Below, piece by piece: positions 46,420-58,567 of a stretch of 64,000 bases of DNA. Positions within the stretch are counted from its first letter, which is position 1, and each line of letters opens with the position of its first letter. Where the stretch lies: contig OV884056.1 in NCBI GenBank assembly GCA_930367215.1, positions 90,841,285-90,905,284 of the forward strand. The letters are read 5' to 3'. The DNA comes from Pollenia angustigena. Taxonomy: Eukaryota > Arthropoda > Insecta > Diptera > Polleniidae. The notes below the pieces were generated by a model that made no database searches, was not told where the DNA came from, and saw nothing but the letters and a program-made list of their open reading frames with translations. The translations under genes and the position numbers were made by a program.

Positions 46420-46810
46420 ATTAAAATGATTTGTTAATCACTTCAAATTGACATGATTACAACTAAATCACTTCATTAATCACAAAGAATCCTCTGGTCA
46501 TACGTCAAAGTGAGTATAATGTAGAATCGGCCAACATGAACGTGAACAACTGGCCACGATTTCTGCATACTGTTTTTATATATTTCCTTAAATAATTCAT
46601 AAATTTTCACAATTTCATCATTAATATGTTTTCAATAATCTTCAGTTAACTTTTCGAAAGTATTTTTTTCCTTTTTTAATATTTTAAAGAAATATAAATT
46701 TGTTTGTTGTGTTTTTTCTTAATCATCTGTCATCTTAATCATCTCAAATGTAATGTGAACGGCTTTGATTATCTTAGTAAACAGTTTTCTTAAACGCGTT
46801 TAAAAACTTA
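46420..46810 (+). repeat. direct repeat, right copy
   Basis: Partner of 43930-44445 in the same orientation. It ends 'ttcttaaacgcgtttaaaaa'. Confidence 0.7.
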
Positions 46811-46859
46811 AGTGTGAACACAGCATAAAATTAATAAATGACATAAATTTTAACAAATA

Positions 46860-48029
46860 CAGTCAAATCCCGATAATTCGTACCCCGATAAATCGTAATT
46901 CCCGATAATTCGTAATAAACTGTCGGTCCCTTGAAAAAATCTCGTTAATTCGTAAAATTTCCGTACATTTTGATCCCCTCGCTAATTCGTAATTTTTTTC
47001 AAATAAAATCTTCTTTACCTCTTATAAATCGTAATTGTTTGCTAACTACCCTGTAGTAAATAAAATAGTCAGTTGCAAAAAACACTAACTATAAATTAAC
47101 TTTTTTTAAATGACTACAAATTGGTTTAAATCTCATGCAGATATCAACCAAAAAGGCACACGTAAAACACAAATAAAAGCAAAATAAGTAAAACAAGCAT
47201 GCCATGAAGTCAAATGAAAAAAATATATACAAACATTTTAAAATAATTAAAAATTAAATCAATACAAATCTGTTTATGTACTAGCAATTATGTGGCGTAT
47301 TTGTTTCAGGACTACTATAGATCATCATTTTGGGCAGTTTAATGCAAAATGTTCATAAATAATTGTTTCTATATCAAAATATATAAAGATATACATATGT
47401 ATGTATGTATGCATGTTCATATGTACATATATTTTTTTGACAAAAATTATTTAAAATTTAAATAATGTATTATAAACTGACAATACTTTTAATTAATTAC
47501 AAATAGGTTGAAAAATAAGTAGTTAGTAGTCAGTTAAAAAGTCATGCAAAGATGGCCAATTGGCTACTGCCTATGACATGCCTATGTTAAATTAGTGAGT
47601 CGTCGACAAGGAAAAAAGTCACTTAATCAACTAGTTGTGGTTATAAAAAAAACCAGTTTGAAGTTAGTTATAAATGTGTTTGACTTCCTACAGGGTACCG
47701 CTTTTAATTCGTAATAAAAACCACAGAAACATGGAAAGAATGATTTTTGCTTACCGCTATTTTTTTTTGCGTGGGTTTTTGCTTGTGTGTGTGCTTATTT
47801 TCTTAAGATCAGTTTGTTACATATAATTCATGTTTTTTATATATTTTATTTTTAACAATTGTTTTTTATGATTTTTTTTATCTTTTTAGTAAATATATTG
47901 AAAAACCCCGTTAATTCGTATTAATTTTATTTTAACCCCGTTAAATCGAAACCCCGCTAAATCGAAAACCCCTATAATTCGTAAGAAATGGCCGGTCCCT
48001 TGCGATTACGAATTATCGGGATTCTACTG
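46860..48029. mobile_element. 1170-bp pogo/Tigger-like non-autonomous element
   Basis: Ends CAGTCAAATCCCGATAATTC and, inward from the right, CAGTAGAATCCCGATAATTC, with TA duplications (46858-46859, 48030-48031). 'aattcgtaa'-type words repeat many times near both ends. Terminal sequence and TA target match the pogo/Tigger group. No transposase remains; another MITE sits inside. Confidence 0.75.
47049..47695. mobile_element. CCCTGTAG MITE, copy 1, inside the pogo-like element
   Basis: Short inverted ends CCCTGTAG / CTACAGGG next to TA. The body matches 56994-57634 in inverse orientation ('gtcgacgact', 'tgacatgcctatg'-type blocks). Confidence 0.7.
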
Positions 48030-48086
48030 TATTCGGTTTTCTTTTTAACGCATTTCAACACGTTTACGTATTTTTAAGTATTCTTA

Positions 48087-48227
48087 GTCTGGGTTCACAC
48101 TATGAAAGTTTTCTTTCAGAAAGTCAGAGTTTATAGGTGAGAGAGGAGAAAAGAAAAGAATGTTCTCTTCCCCTCACCAATAAACTCAGACTTTCTGAAA
48201 GAAAACTTTCATAGTGTGATCCCAGAC
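48087..48227. mobile_element. 141-bp hairpin MITE, TTA duplication, upstream of FReD-C
   Basis: 55-bp arms starting GTCTGGG with only 3 mismatches, including the identical word CACACTATGAAAGTTTTC, around a ~31-bp loop. TTA lies on both sides (48084-48086, 48228-48230). It ends 201 bp before the FReD-C start codon, so it lies in the probable promoter. Confidence 0.9.
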
Positions 48228-48428
48228 TTAGTAAATCCATTAGAATCGACCGGAACGTTTTCGTGTCCGCAACATTTACGTCTAAGTAACGTTAAGCAAT
48301 ACGTGTAAACTTTTTTTACGCTTTCTGAACAGTGGAACTGATTTGTAAAATTTCAATTTCAACACATTCCACATCGAAATAAAACAAAATCAAATTACTT
48401 TTTATACAAATTTAGTTTGCTAACGAAT

Positions 48429-51400
48429 ATGTTGGGTTCGAAATCATTTTTTTCAAGTCTAATATTTATAAGTTTAGTATTTGAAATATGTGCTCAGTTC
48501 GTTGATTATGAAGAGGTAGTTCAAAATTTTTTTTTATATATTTATGCTTTAGTATTTTGTCTTAAAAACCTAATTTGTCTGTACCTGTAAACATTATTTT
48601 TAGGATAATTATTGCAACCGACTAATATTTGAAGAAAACGGGGAAGAAATTAAACAAATCATTGAATATTTTAAAAATATGAAAACAATTGTTCAAGAAT
48701 ATAAACTAAGGTTCGAGATTTCTCTTTTTTTCTAATTGTAAAATAATATTTATTAATCCTCTTCCTTTTAGATGTGGAGAAAACTATGAGAAAAAATACA
48801 AGAGAGAAATTGTGAATAAAGCTCAAGGTAAATATATTATTCAATTTTGCGTTACATGAAACCAGTTTTGGGGGGTCAACATATTCTAACCCTTTTTATC
48901 AAGGCTTTGTTATAATGTGCTAAATTCCCATTTCATACTATTGACAAACTGAGGTTTATTGTTGATGGGATAAGCTATTCCTATGCGCATTTCACTGGTT
49001 GCTTAGGCCAGATCGTCAGGAAACTCCATCCAAAGATTTTAGAAAAACTAAAAATATTATACAAATAAAACTGTTAAGCGAATAAGAATCATAAGCCCCA
49101 GTTTTACTTGTAACAATATAAAAGCTTAAACAAAAAAAAAAACACCAACAATGAACAGTGAGTTTATCTTTTCTTACAATCCGGACCACAATTGGTTGAT
49201 TTTTTGTCAACTCTAAATGTAGTTGTAAGCGGGTAAAGAAAAAACAAAAATAAAACCAATTTCTTTATTTTACTTTGCCAGTTCAGTTTTATTTACACTG
49301 CCACTTGCATATTAGTTATCAAAGCGAACATCAAAATCCTACACATACATATCGCTTTTTAACTTTAATAGTGACTTAAATCATCAAGTCAATTTCGGGG
49401 CAAACTCGTTTAACATTTTTAATTTGCTGTAACCACTTAGAAAAAATATCGACACATTCTTTTCAAACGGGTAAAGTAGAAAACGTATAAAGATGAATTT
49501 CCTACACAATATAAAGAAAAATGTAGCGAGCAATTATGCATCACTAACTCCGATATTTCATATATTGAGTTATGTCACTATTGAAGTAAATGAGCGATAT
49601 ATATTTTAAATATTCTCCATAAAATCCCCGTGGGCTATCCTTAAAAAGCATAGGCAGGTGTTTATTCCTCGGTTTTGTTAAGTTTCGATATAGAAAAACG
49701 CTTGGTATTGAACGAGTGTTTTTGTACTTTAAACATAGTTGCTTAAGCGCCCCACCCATTTACAATATTATTGTGTATGTTATTCGCCATATTATTTCTA
49801 TATTGCCCTTTATTATTCAATAAGTTGCACAAAGGTTTCAATTAAAATACGGCGCAAAACAACATCTTACATTGTTGCCAACCATTTTGCAGTATATTGC
49901 ACTTCTTTTCGTTGTGCAATAAAAATCACAAGGATTTTGATTCTTGAAAATATATTGTGACACCTTCGAATATCACATATGCATTGGCGATATTATTGTT
50001 CAAAACGAAAAATTTAACAATTATATTGCAATTGTATGAGCCTTTTTAGGTCCATTTTATACGATTTATATTCAGTTTATTTTCAGTTATTAGCTATGTC
50101 GTTCCTATTAACAACTTACTGCTCGGCAGCTAAAATTTTCCGGCTTCATCTGATATTGTGAAATTTCCACAATCGAATTTAAAACATACTAAATATCGGC
50201 AAGCCTGGAAAACAGCATTAGATCAAACCAATCTGAAACGAACGAAATATTACTGTATAAAATCAAATTATGTATTTACTCTCAGTTTACCTCTTTAGAG
50301 CTTGACCAAAAGGTGAATTCCTTTTTAAGGTGGCGTTAGAAATACAATTGAGAAACTTTTTTTCTTACTTAGAGAGAAAAAGTTAACTTGCTTTAAAACC
50401 CTGTGAGATAAGGACCTGATGGCTTTATTGCTCAATTGAATGGGAGATAATGCCATAACGGCCTTTTTGCCCATTTATTGAGAGGTAATGATGAAACAGA
50501 ACTGGGGCTGAACGATGTTTTTCATACAGTTTGACATAAAACTATACCAGAGAATGAGGTCGAGAAATAAAATAAATTTTATTCTCTTATTCTCTTAACA
50601 ATGCTACCATACTTTCATTCAATTTCATACATTTTGTAAACAAAGAAAAATAACAACAAAAGAAAACGAAAGAAATGAGAGAGAATTTGAAGTAACTGCC
50701 GACGTTTTAATTATGGGCTTTAAAATGTTTGCCTGAAGTTGAAGACTCAATTCTGTTTCATCATGTAAGGTCATTTTTAAAATTTTGCGAAATGAGAGAT
50801 AAAAGCCATATTTTTGCAGAATATTGTTATGCATGGTGTAAACATTCTGTAAAAGGGAAATCTTTAGTTATCATTGAAAAACATTTTTTTTATTCTTGTG
50901 ACGCACGTAGGAAAACTTTATTCAACGAAGCCACCTGCCGCGTCCTACTGGAGGAGAAAACCCGTAAGCACGCCCGCAGGCCGCCACGCAGAAAAACTTT
51001 TGTATGCAAAGCCAGATTTTAATACTTAACGTTAATATCTCCGGTACTGAAATGAGAGATAAAGCCATTTTCTAATATTGCTAATGTGAACTAAGGAATG
51101 GAAAAAATAAAAGGCTTTATCTCCCTATTGAATGGCCTTATCTCGCATGGTATTAAAGCACCCCCCGTTTTTTTCCGTATCTACCAACTGGTTAAAGCAA
51201 AACTAAAAATGCGATATTGTTTTTTTTTATTGTTGTAGTACTACCACCACCAGATACATGAATTCGTCTTGCCAAATCTCTTTCGAAAATATTCTTAAAA
51301 TCGAACTTGGGTTGCTGAGTTAAGGCCTAACCAGAATGTGAATAACGTGGCTTAAGCAACCGAGCGAATACATGTAAATCATATGTGTAAAACCATGTTG

Positions 51401-52650
51401 AACTTAAGGGAACTTTTTGTTAAATTTAATGAAACTGTAATTTGCTTAAGCAAAGTGCGAAACTAATCGCACATTCCGTACGGAATCAAAAGTTTTTTAT
51501 TTTGTTTTTGTTTTTTTTAATGTATTTGAGAGGCTTTTTTGTTTATTTTTGACAGTAGCTTAAGTTTGTTTATGCACATTCTGGTTGGGCCTTTATTCTC
51601 CGACACTTTCCTTCCTAGTACTCTCACTCAGAGTTTCTCTCAAGTCGTTAACAAAATAGAAAATCAACCGAAATGGCCACCATCCATTCAACTATGGGGC
51701 CCCAACTCCTATTCTTTTCTAATGGGGAACTAAAAAATAAAATTATTTTTCGAAAATCCCAACTATACTCTCTTAAATGTTTTCGTATGTTATAGATTTC
51801 CATATGTTTGATATACGATTTGATAATTTGCCAACAAGATGGTAAGTCTGTTATAAATCTCCATTTATATTACAAAAAAAAAAGTACATAGAACTTTTAA
51901 TTATTCCTAGCCAACGGACGCCAATACCCAATAATTGCAAAGAAGCCACTGCATGTACCCATCGCAGTGGTATATACAAAATTGAAGTTCCCTTGGACAA
52001 TACGCCACCATTCTACGTAGAGTGTGATGATGAGACAGAGAATGGAAGCTGGATTGCTATACAAAGGCGGCAAGATAGTTCCATTGATTTCTTTCGCACT
52101 TGGGATGAATACGAAAAGGGTTTCGGTGATATAGATGGGGAATTCTTTATTGGCTTAAAAAAACTTTATGCTCTTACAAATGTTAATGGTCCCCAAGAGT
52201 TAATGATTGTTATGGAAGATGTCAATGGCACCACAGCTTTTGCCAAATACGATGAATTTGCTATTGGAAACGAAACGGAATCGTATAAATTGAAAAGTTT
52301 GGGAAAATATTTGGGAAGTGCTGGTAATTCATTGCAGCGACATATTGGCATGAAATTTTCCACCAAAGATCTTGATAACGATGAAGATCCGAATGATAGT
52401 TGTGCGTTATCTAATACGGGAGCCTGGTGGTATAAATATTGTCATAATAGGTGTGTCCATTTCTGTTAAATATTTTAAAAATTTATATACTTTTTACGCA
52501 TGTATGTACATATATTTGTTCATTTATTATAGTAATCTTAATGGCAAATATGGCGACAGCAATTATGGCAAAGGTATTAATTGGGAATCATTCCGTGGTC
52601 ACACTGTTTCCCTTACTTATGTTAAAATGATGATTAGACTTAAACACTAA
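48429..52650 (+). CDS. FReD-C: secreted fibrinogen-related lectin, 6 exons, 317 aa
   Basis: Exons: 48429-48515, 48604-48710, 48772-48827, 51796-51841, 51911-52450 and 52533-52650. All introns are GT..AG and the sum is 954 nt ending in TAA. Residues 1-22 form a signal peptide (MLGSKSFFSSLIFISLVFEI, cleavage near CA/QF). Residues 23-98 are a charged, partly helical linker (EENGEEIKQIIEYFKNMK). The FReD spans about 107-317: cysteines at 108, 114 and 137, GSWIAIQRRQDSSIDFF (145-161), GEFFIGLKKLYALT, a calcium-loop-like DLDNDED at 252-258, and NTGAWWYKYCHN (267-278), the region that holds acetylated sugars in tachylectin-5 and ficolins. Role by family: secreted pattern-recognition lectin. Intron 3 is about 3 kb and carries repeats and MITEs. 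It is the only fully intact member in the window. The start is the first ATG of the signal-peptide frame. Confidence 0.88.
48998..49240 (+). repeat. dispersed repeat in FReD-C intron 3
   Basis: Partner of 33211-33430. The following 49245-50395 shows no clear gene; a minus frame at 49544-49759 (NLTKPRNKHLPMLFKDSPRG) is mildly protein-like but isolated. Confidence 0.7.
50399..51150. mobile_element. GAGATAAGG TIR element in FReD-C intron 3
   Basis: Left end CCTGTGAGATAAGG and right end inward CCATGCGAGATAAGG, both followed by 'ggctttat'-type words. MITE 50488-50764 is inserted in it. The rest, to 51790, holds no gene. Confidence 0.5.
50488..50764. mobile_element. ATGATGAAACAGAA MITE, copy 1
   Basis: Inverted ends ATGATGAAACAGAACTG / CAATTCTGTTTCATCAT. 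The inverse-oriented copy 55576-55886 is nearly the same length. Confidence 0.75.
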
Positions 52651-52854
52651 ATATACATTTTTAACGTTTAAAGTTTAATTAACCATAGCTAATTGTATTT
52701 TACATCCTCTAAATATTTCCATGTCTATAAAAAAGCTTTATAAAGTTAACACAAAATATCATTTATACAGTATCTTTTTTTCATGTAAGAAAAAAAAAAC
52801 ACGTTTTTGAGTTGTTGTTACGCAATAAATTCCACAACAAGACAAGTAAAAGTG

Positions 52855-53515
52855 GTGGCATGAAATGGCCCCGCAAAATATAACCCCCCAAAAGTTTATA
52901 CAGAGAACAACAAAAACGATTTTTGGGGGGTTATTTCATTTTGTTTGGGGTGTTATTATGAAATAAAGCCCCAACATATATTTTTTTTGGGGATTATTTC
53001 ATTTTCAAATTTATAATGAAAACGTTTTTGGGCGCAAGGATATATCCACTTTGGCATACAGAACACCGGCTTCGATAAATAAAGCTGCCCTGCAATGGTT
53101 TTCTTCTATATGCTATACCAAACACCGGCTTCGCTTACTAAAGCTTCTCTGCGTAGCCGGGTCGAGTCAGTATTTGTATACTATAGAGGAGAAAATCCTG
53201 GCGCTATACAGAGAAGCTTTAGCTAGCAAAGCCGGTGTTTGCTATACCATAGAGGCAAAAGTTATTGCGCCCGGCCGAAGGCCGTCTATGCAGTAAAGCC
53301 TTAGTTGGCGAAACTTGTATAACTGTATAATTAATTGTATTATATATATTGGGCTCTTATTTCATTTCAGAAATTGGCTTTTTATTTCATATTAAATAAG
53401 CCCCCAAAAATTAGGGAATTATTTCATATATGTTTGGGGCGTTATTTCATTTCGTTGGCGGCTAATTTTATTTTTAAAATTGAGGCTTTATTATATATCA
53501 TTATTTTTTTGGGGG
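52855..53515 (+). repeat. GGGG-TTATTTCATTT repeats with embedded 82-bp-type units
   Basis: 'ttatttcattt' preceded by G runs recurs about eight times in both halves. In the centre, 53040-53310 contains direct and inverted pieces of the GC-rich unit of 34785-34975 ('gcccggccgaaggcc', 'caccggcttcg'). Probably a second foldback-type element; its ends are not defined. Confidence 0.55.
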
Positions 53516-53758
53516 CTTGATTTAATTCTAGCAGTCGTGATCGAGTTCTTTCTCGATTCGAAAGCAATTTTATTTCTAATTCTTTCAGTCAATACTAAAC
53601 GAATCCAAATTATTTTTTCACTATTGTGAAACCCAAATTAATGCTTTAGAACACTGAAGAAATAACTACGATTTGTGCAGTGTTGACTGAAATAATTAGG
53701 TATTAAATTGCTTTCGAATCGAGAAAGTACTCTGTCACGACCGCCAGAATTAGGCCCC
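53515..53758. mobile_element. palindromic MITE, copy 2
   Basis: Same element as 7990-8228, with arms containing GCAGTCGTGATCGAG and TTCGAAAGCAATTT. Confidence 0.6.
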
Positions 53759-54139
53759 TGTAGCTCTATATGGGATCTAAGATTTTTTTTTCTTGAATTG
53801 AAGGATTTGGAGCAATTTTCGATTCAGATGATACATCAAGAGCTTAATTGAATATTGTTCAACTTAAATTTTGTAAAGTTTTAGTGTTGATCGACTGATC
53901 CAATCCAAAGTTATGCAAAAAAAAGTAACTAAGCATATGTACAACTAAAGGCTCAGTTAGCAGTTAGTAGCGAGTAACAGTAACTTAACCTTACCGTAAA
54001 AAGTAAGCCCAATCTATTGCTTACATCTAACGATAATCGTTCTAATTTCTTTACTTGCAACAAAATGAAGAAGCTGATTTGCAACGTTTCTGGTTCTCCC
54101 GGCTAACTGAGCCTTGAATGTTGTTGATTTCGACCGTAA

Positions 54140-54600
54140 TACCCCGTGTACACTGGCAAACATTTCGGAGGAACGCATCGAAGATGTTGAAAATGAGAAA
54201 CATTCGTTCACACTTGAAACATCTAACATCTACTGTTAATAAAAAATGTCACCATTTATGAAAAAAAAACTTTAAAACTATGAACAGCTTTACAGTCACG
54301 TTTTAGACACCGCTCATCACATTCAGCTGGACACCCATATTAATTTTTCAATTAAATTTTAACGTGAAATTTAAAAGTGCAAGTGTTACTAATAGCCTTT
54401 TTATACTGATCAACATCTACCATCTATTTGCGAAGATGTTAACATCTTCCCATAAGAAATTCATAGGCAAAAAGTCGAAATCGTTATAAGATGTTCCTAC
54501 CTCATTTTATTACATTCCACATCTTTCGATTATTTTAGTGGCATCACTAGAAAAGTGCCAAAAAATTCTGTTATTATTGTGGCATCACCGACAAATTTAA
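54140..54600 (+). repeat. 'gatgttaacatcttcc' dispersed repeat
   Basis: Contains 'gaagatgttaacatcttccc' (54434-54453) and 'catctttcgattattttagt'. Relatives are at 32930-33050, 33640-33710 and 57870-57960. The stretch 53760-54140 before it shows nothing coding. Confidence 0.5.
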
Positions 54601-54617
54601 GGAAAATGTTTTATTTT

Positions 54618-55145
54618 GGGTGTGTGTGAAACGGTAGCAAAGAACTCATGGAAGTAAAATTTTGACACTATTGAGGTGAATAAAATTTCACTAGCCCTAG
54701 GGGCTAGTATAAATTTTGACATTAGTGTAGAAATTTTTGACAACCACAAAATTATTTTTTTTCATCAAATTTGTTTAAACAAAATAAAAAATAATATGGA
54801 AGCAGGACCAGTGGCAAAAAAAATTAAAAAGAATTATACAAGATGCAAACATTTAATATGTATAAGCTTTTTTGCCCACACCTTTTGTAAAATTTGTTAA
54901 TATCTCAGAACGAATTCATCAAATAGTTGTGACGATCTCATTTCCAACATAATTGAAATGATTATTGGTAAACGTTTGTTTAATTTATTGATTTTTACAA
55001 AACTATTAGTAAATGTTTTTTTCTTTATGTCAAAATTTTACGTTGTCAAAAATGTTACAATTTCACACAGCACAAATATGAAAATTTTCTACCACAAACA
55101 AATTTCATTTCACCATAGAACTTTGCTACCGTTTCACACACACCC
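54618..55145. mobile_element. GGGTGTGTGTGAAACGGTAG element with transposase-start scrap
   Basis: Inverted ends GGGTGTGTGTGAAACGGTAG, identical for at least 20 bp. An ATG at 54796 opens MEAGPVAKKIKKNYTRC, which could be the N-terminus of a lost transposase. The rest of the frame is not protein-like. Confidence 0.55.
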
Positions 55146-55201
55146 TTTATATACATAATTTTATTAAATGTAAACACTAGATCAGTGATAACCAAGCCAC
55201 A

Positions 55202-55380
55202 AACAAAGTTGTTGTATACATATGAATTGCCGACAGTGTCTGTGTAAAAAATACGATTATTGACTGCCTCGCGAGACTATGGAGTGGCCCGAACAAAGTT
55301 GTTGTATACATGTGAATTGCCGACCGTGTCTGTGTGAAAAATACAATTATTGACTGCTCGCGAGTCTATGGAGTGGTTAT
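55202..55380 (+). repeat. 90-bp tandem duplication
   Basis: 'aacaaagttgttgtatacat' at 55202 and 55292, both followed by 'gaattgccgac', 'gtgtctgtgt' and 'tatggagtgg'. Two copies, about 93% alike. Confidence 0.85.
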
Positions 55381-55575
55381 GACTGCACTAGATTCAGACC
55401 GTGATTTAAAAATCATGTCTTTTTTGAATTCTCTTTAAAAGTTGCTTCTAAAAACACAACAGATTTAAACGATAATTTCCCCCAATATTTCAGGGTTTAT
55501 TTTTTTCCCGTCATCGGTAATTCTTCTTTACTTGCTTATTTGTAAATACAAACAATTATAGGCTTTTTACACTTA

Positions 55576-55886
55576 ATGATGAAACAGAACTGAGTCTTCA
55601 ACTTCAGGCAAAAATTTTAAAGCCCATAATTAAAACGTCGGCAGTAACTTAAAATTCTCTCTCATTTCTTTCGTTTTCTTTTGTTCTTATTTTTCTTTGT
55701 TTACAAAATGTATGAAATTGAATTAAAGTATGGTAGCATTGTTAAGAGATTAATTGTAATTATGTGAGAGCATTAGAAAAAACGTCCTCAAAATAAAATT
55801 GATTTTATTTCTCGACCGCATTCTCTGGCATAATTTTATGTCAAACTGTATGAAAAACATCGTTCAGCCCCAGTTCTGTTTCATCA
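55576..55886. mobile_element. ATGATGAAACAGAA MITE, copy 2
   Basis: 311 bp with ends ATGATGAAACAGAACTG and CAGTTCTGTTTCATCAT. Inverse of 50488-50764. Confidence 0.8.
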
Positions 55887-55945
55887 TTTAAGTGTAATAA
55901 TTATCAATATCTAACAACTACCACCAACGATGTAGAAAATGTGAA

Positions 55946-56700
55946 ACCTCAACAAACACGAAGTCAAACATTTGATATGAAATGACTTTATCATTTGACA
56001 TCAAACACGATTCTCAAACGTTTTTCAATTGTTTGATTTAACATTTAAATTCAAATTGATAATGATTTGAAAATAAGCATTTGATATCAAATGTTTTATC
56101 AATTTGATGTCAAATGTTAAATTCAAATTAAAAATAAACTTGGCAATACTGAAGCGAAAAATAATAGAGTTACATTTTTTACTTTGTGGTTACATGTGTT
56201 TTACTATTAAAAATAAATTTTAATATAAAGAGAACAGCTTATATCTTGTGAAAAATAAAAATTATTTGTGAGTAATTACAAGGATTAAAAATACGAAAAA
56301 ATAGGAATAAAAAACGGGTAAGTGAAGAAAGTTTGTTGAACGATCGCGGTGCTACAATACTCAAAATAAAAGGGAGCCAAGTAGTTTGTATTTCCAAGAA
56401 TTGGAGGACGGAAAGAACATTATTTCATCTTTTAGCTATGGTGCCGAATGTTTATCTCACAGTTTATTTAAATAAATAATAAATTTAAATTAAAAAAAAT
56501 AAAATATTATTATTTATATTCCACATTGTATTATAATCCACATTTGAAAAACATTTGAGAATGACGTTTCAATTTGAAAATAATTTCCCCTTTTTGTTGA
56601 GAACGCTATGATTTTCAAATCATTATCAAACTTTAGTTGTTTGAGAAAACGTTTGATTTCAAATCATTTTCAATTTGAAATCAAACCTCCGTGTTTGTTG
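55946..56700 (+). mobile_element. CAACAAACACG element, fuller copy
   Basis: Ends CTCAACAAACACGAAG and, inward from the right, CCCAACAAACACGGAGG. 'tgatttcaaat'-type words fill both arms. The core matches 868-1500 on the other strand. It split the 'aacatct' repeat, which continues on both sides. Confidence 0.6.
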
Positions 56701-56993
56701 GGACACTCATTTACATTGCTCACATCTAACATCTAAAATCAAACAAAAATGTCACCATTTAAAAACAAGAAATGTTTTTAAAATAAAAAAATGTTTTTCT
56801 TCTACAAAAGTGCCAAAATTTAAAAAGGAAACACAAAAATGTATTTGAAGTTCAATTTGTTTAAAAATATAAAAAATACTTAACAAAAAAATATTGCAAT
56901 AAATGAGAAAACTTGACAAATGGAAACGCTGCTTGCGAAACAAACTTCTTTTTGTCAGTGATGCCACAATAATATAATAAATAACCTGTAGGA

Positions 56994-57634
56994 AGTCAAA
57001 CACATTTTTAAGTAACTTCAAACTGGTTTTTTTATAACCACATCTAGTTGATTTGGTGACTTATTTCCTTGTCGACGACTCACTATTTTAACATGGGCAT
57101 GTCATAGGCTCAATTCTCAATTGGTTATATCTGAATGACTTTTAAATTGACTACTAATTACTTATGTTTTAACCAATTTGTAGTTAATTTATAGTATAGT
57201 CGGTTTATAATAAATTATTTAAATTTCAAATAATTTTTGACAAAAAAATATACATATGCATGTACATACATATAATCATACATACATATGTATATTTTTA
57301 TATAGAAATAATTATTTAAGAAAATTTTGAATCAAATTGCTTTAAATAATGATGAAGGTATGTATATGTGCTGAAATAAATACGCTGCATAATTGTTTGT
57401 ATTGCTTTAATTTTTAATTATTTTAATATGTTTGTATATTTTTTTTCATTTGACTTCATGGCATGCTTGTTTTACTTCTTTTGCTTTTATTTGTGTTTAA
57501 CGTGTGCCTATATGCAATACATACATATGTTTGGTTTATATCTGCATGAGATTTAAACCAATTTGTAGTCATTTGAAAAATAGTTAATTTATGGTTCGTG
57601 TTTTTTGCAACTGACTATTTTATTTACTACAGGG
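56994..57634. mobile_element. CCTGTAG MITE, copy 2
   Basis: Inverse copy of 47049-47695, with ends ACCTGTAGG / CTACAGGG beside TA. Confidence 0.7.
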
Positions 57635-57689
57635 TATTGACTACTTTTTACTTTGTATTTTTACAATGTTGCAGATTTTAATAAGAACT

Positions 57690-57735
57690 CAATCCCTGAA
57701 GAAGTTGGAAAGAATACCAGCGAAATGTCGGATTT
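57690..57735 (+). ncRNA. hammerhead-like core (candidate)
   Basis: CTGAAGA (57696-57702), a weak stem with TTGG / CCAG, then GAAA (57722-57725) and TGTCGG. Same pattern as the minus-strand motif at 5885-5925. The short stem makes activity doubtful. Confidence 0.2.
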
Positions 57736-58242
57736 TATTGAATATGAAATACATACTCTTTTATTTACATTAAATTAAGGACCTTGAAAGTTTGCATATA
57801 GAAAACTATAAACTATTAAAAGTAATCAAAAAAGGTCGATCAACACTTAAGTGGAATAAAATGAGAAAGGAACATCTTTTTAAGATGTTGGTTTTTAGCA
57901 TTATGTATTGCTTATGGAAAGATGTTAACATGTTCGCAAATTGATGGTAGATCAATGTAAAAAGGCTATTAAAATGCGCTCCGTGTTTTGTATTGTAAAG
58001 AGAGGAAACCAACATAACAAAAATATGAATGTGTGCAGGAGAAAATATAAAAAAACGACACAGAGAACAGACAGTTTGATTTTTTCTCTACACCGTTTGC
58101 CTACAATCACGAAAAATATCTTGTCTTAAGAAACATGGAAAAATCAACGTCTGCATCTAGTGATTGTATTGAGTTTTTTGTTTGTTAAATTTTATTTCTG
58201 TTTAACTTTTTTGTATGTGTTTTTTGATTGTAGTAGTTGTTA

Positions 58243-58381
58243 TGCTGGGTACCCACTGTGCAACACATTTACGCAATCTAGTGAATTAAATTCATTTTCA
58301 TTCATTCCAGATTGCATCAACATCAAAACGCTTTTATATTTTGAGGTTGCATTGAAACAGATTGCACTGTATGTACCCAGT
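58243..58381. mobile_element. small TIR element
   Basis: CTGGGTACCCACTGTGCAAC at the left; inward from the right CTGGGTACATACAGTGCAA. The word 'gcaatc'-type repeats lie inside. Confidence 0.5.
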
Positions 58382-58478
58382 ATTAGATGTGACTAATTAC
58401 ACCATTGTCATTAAAATATTTTTATTGGCAACGCTGCTTACAATATTGTGAGATCTGACAACCGTCTGTACACAGCTT

Positions 58479-58567
58479 ACCCAGCGTTTCCACATGCAAG
58501 TACAAGTTCGAAAAACTCAATACACTCACACTTTTTCGAACTTGCACTTGTATGTGGAAACGGGGGA
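58479..58567. repeat. 89-bp hairpin
   Basis: Arms of about 33 bp: GTTTCCACATGCAAGTACAA at the left and GTTTCCACATACAAGTGCAA inward from the right, continuing 'gttcgaaaaa'. The loop 'actcaatacactcacac' recurs at 40565. Confidence 0.7.

Noticed and set aside
54676..54900. 74-codon frame as a host gene
   Set aside because: It sits inside an element with 20-bp inverted ends; only the MEAGPVAKKIKK start looks protein-like, more consistent with a lost transposase.
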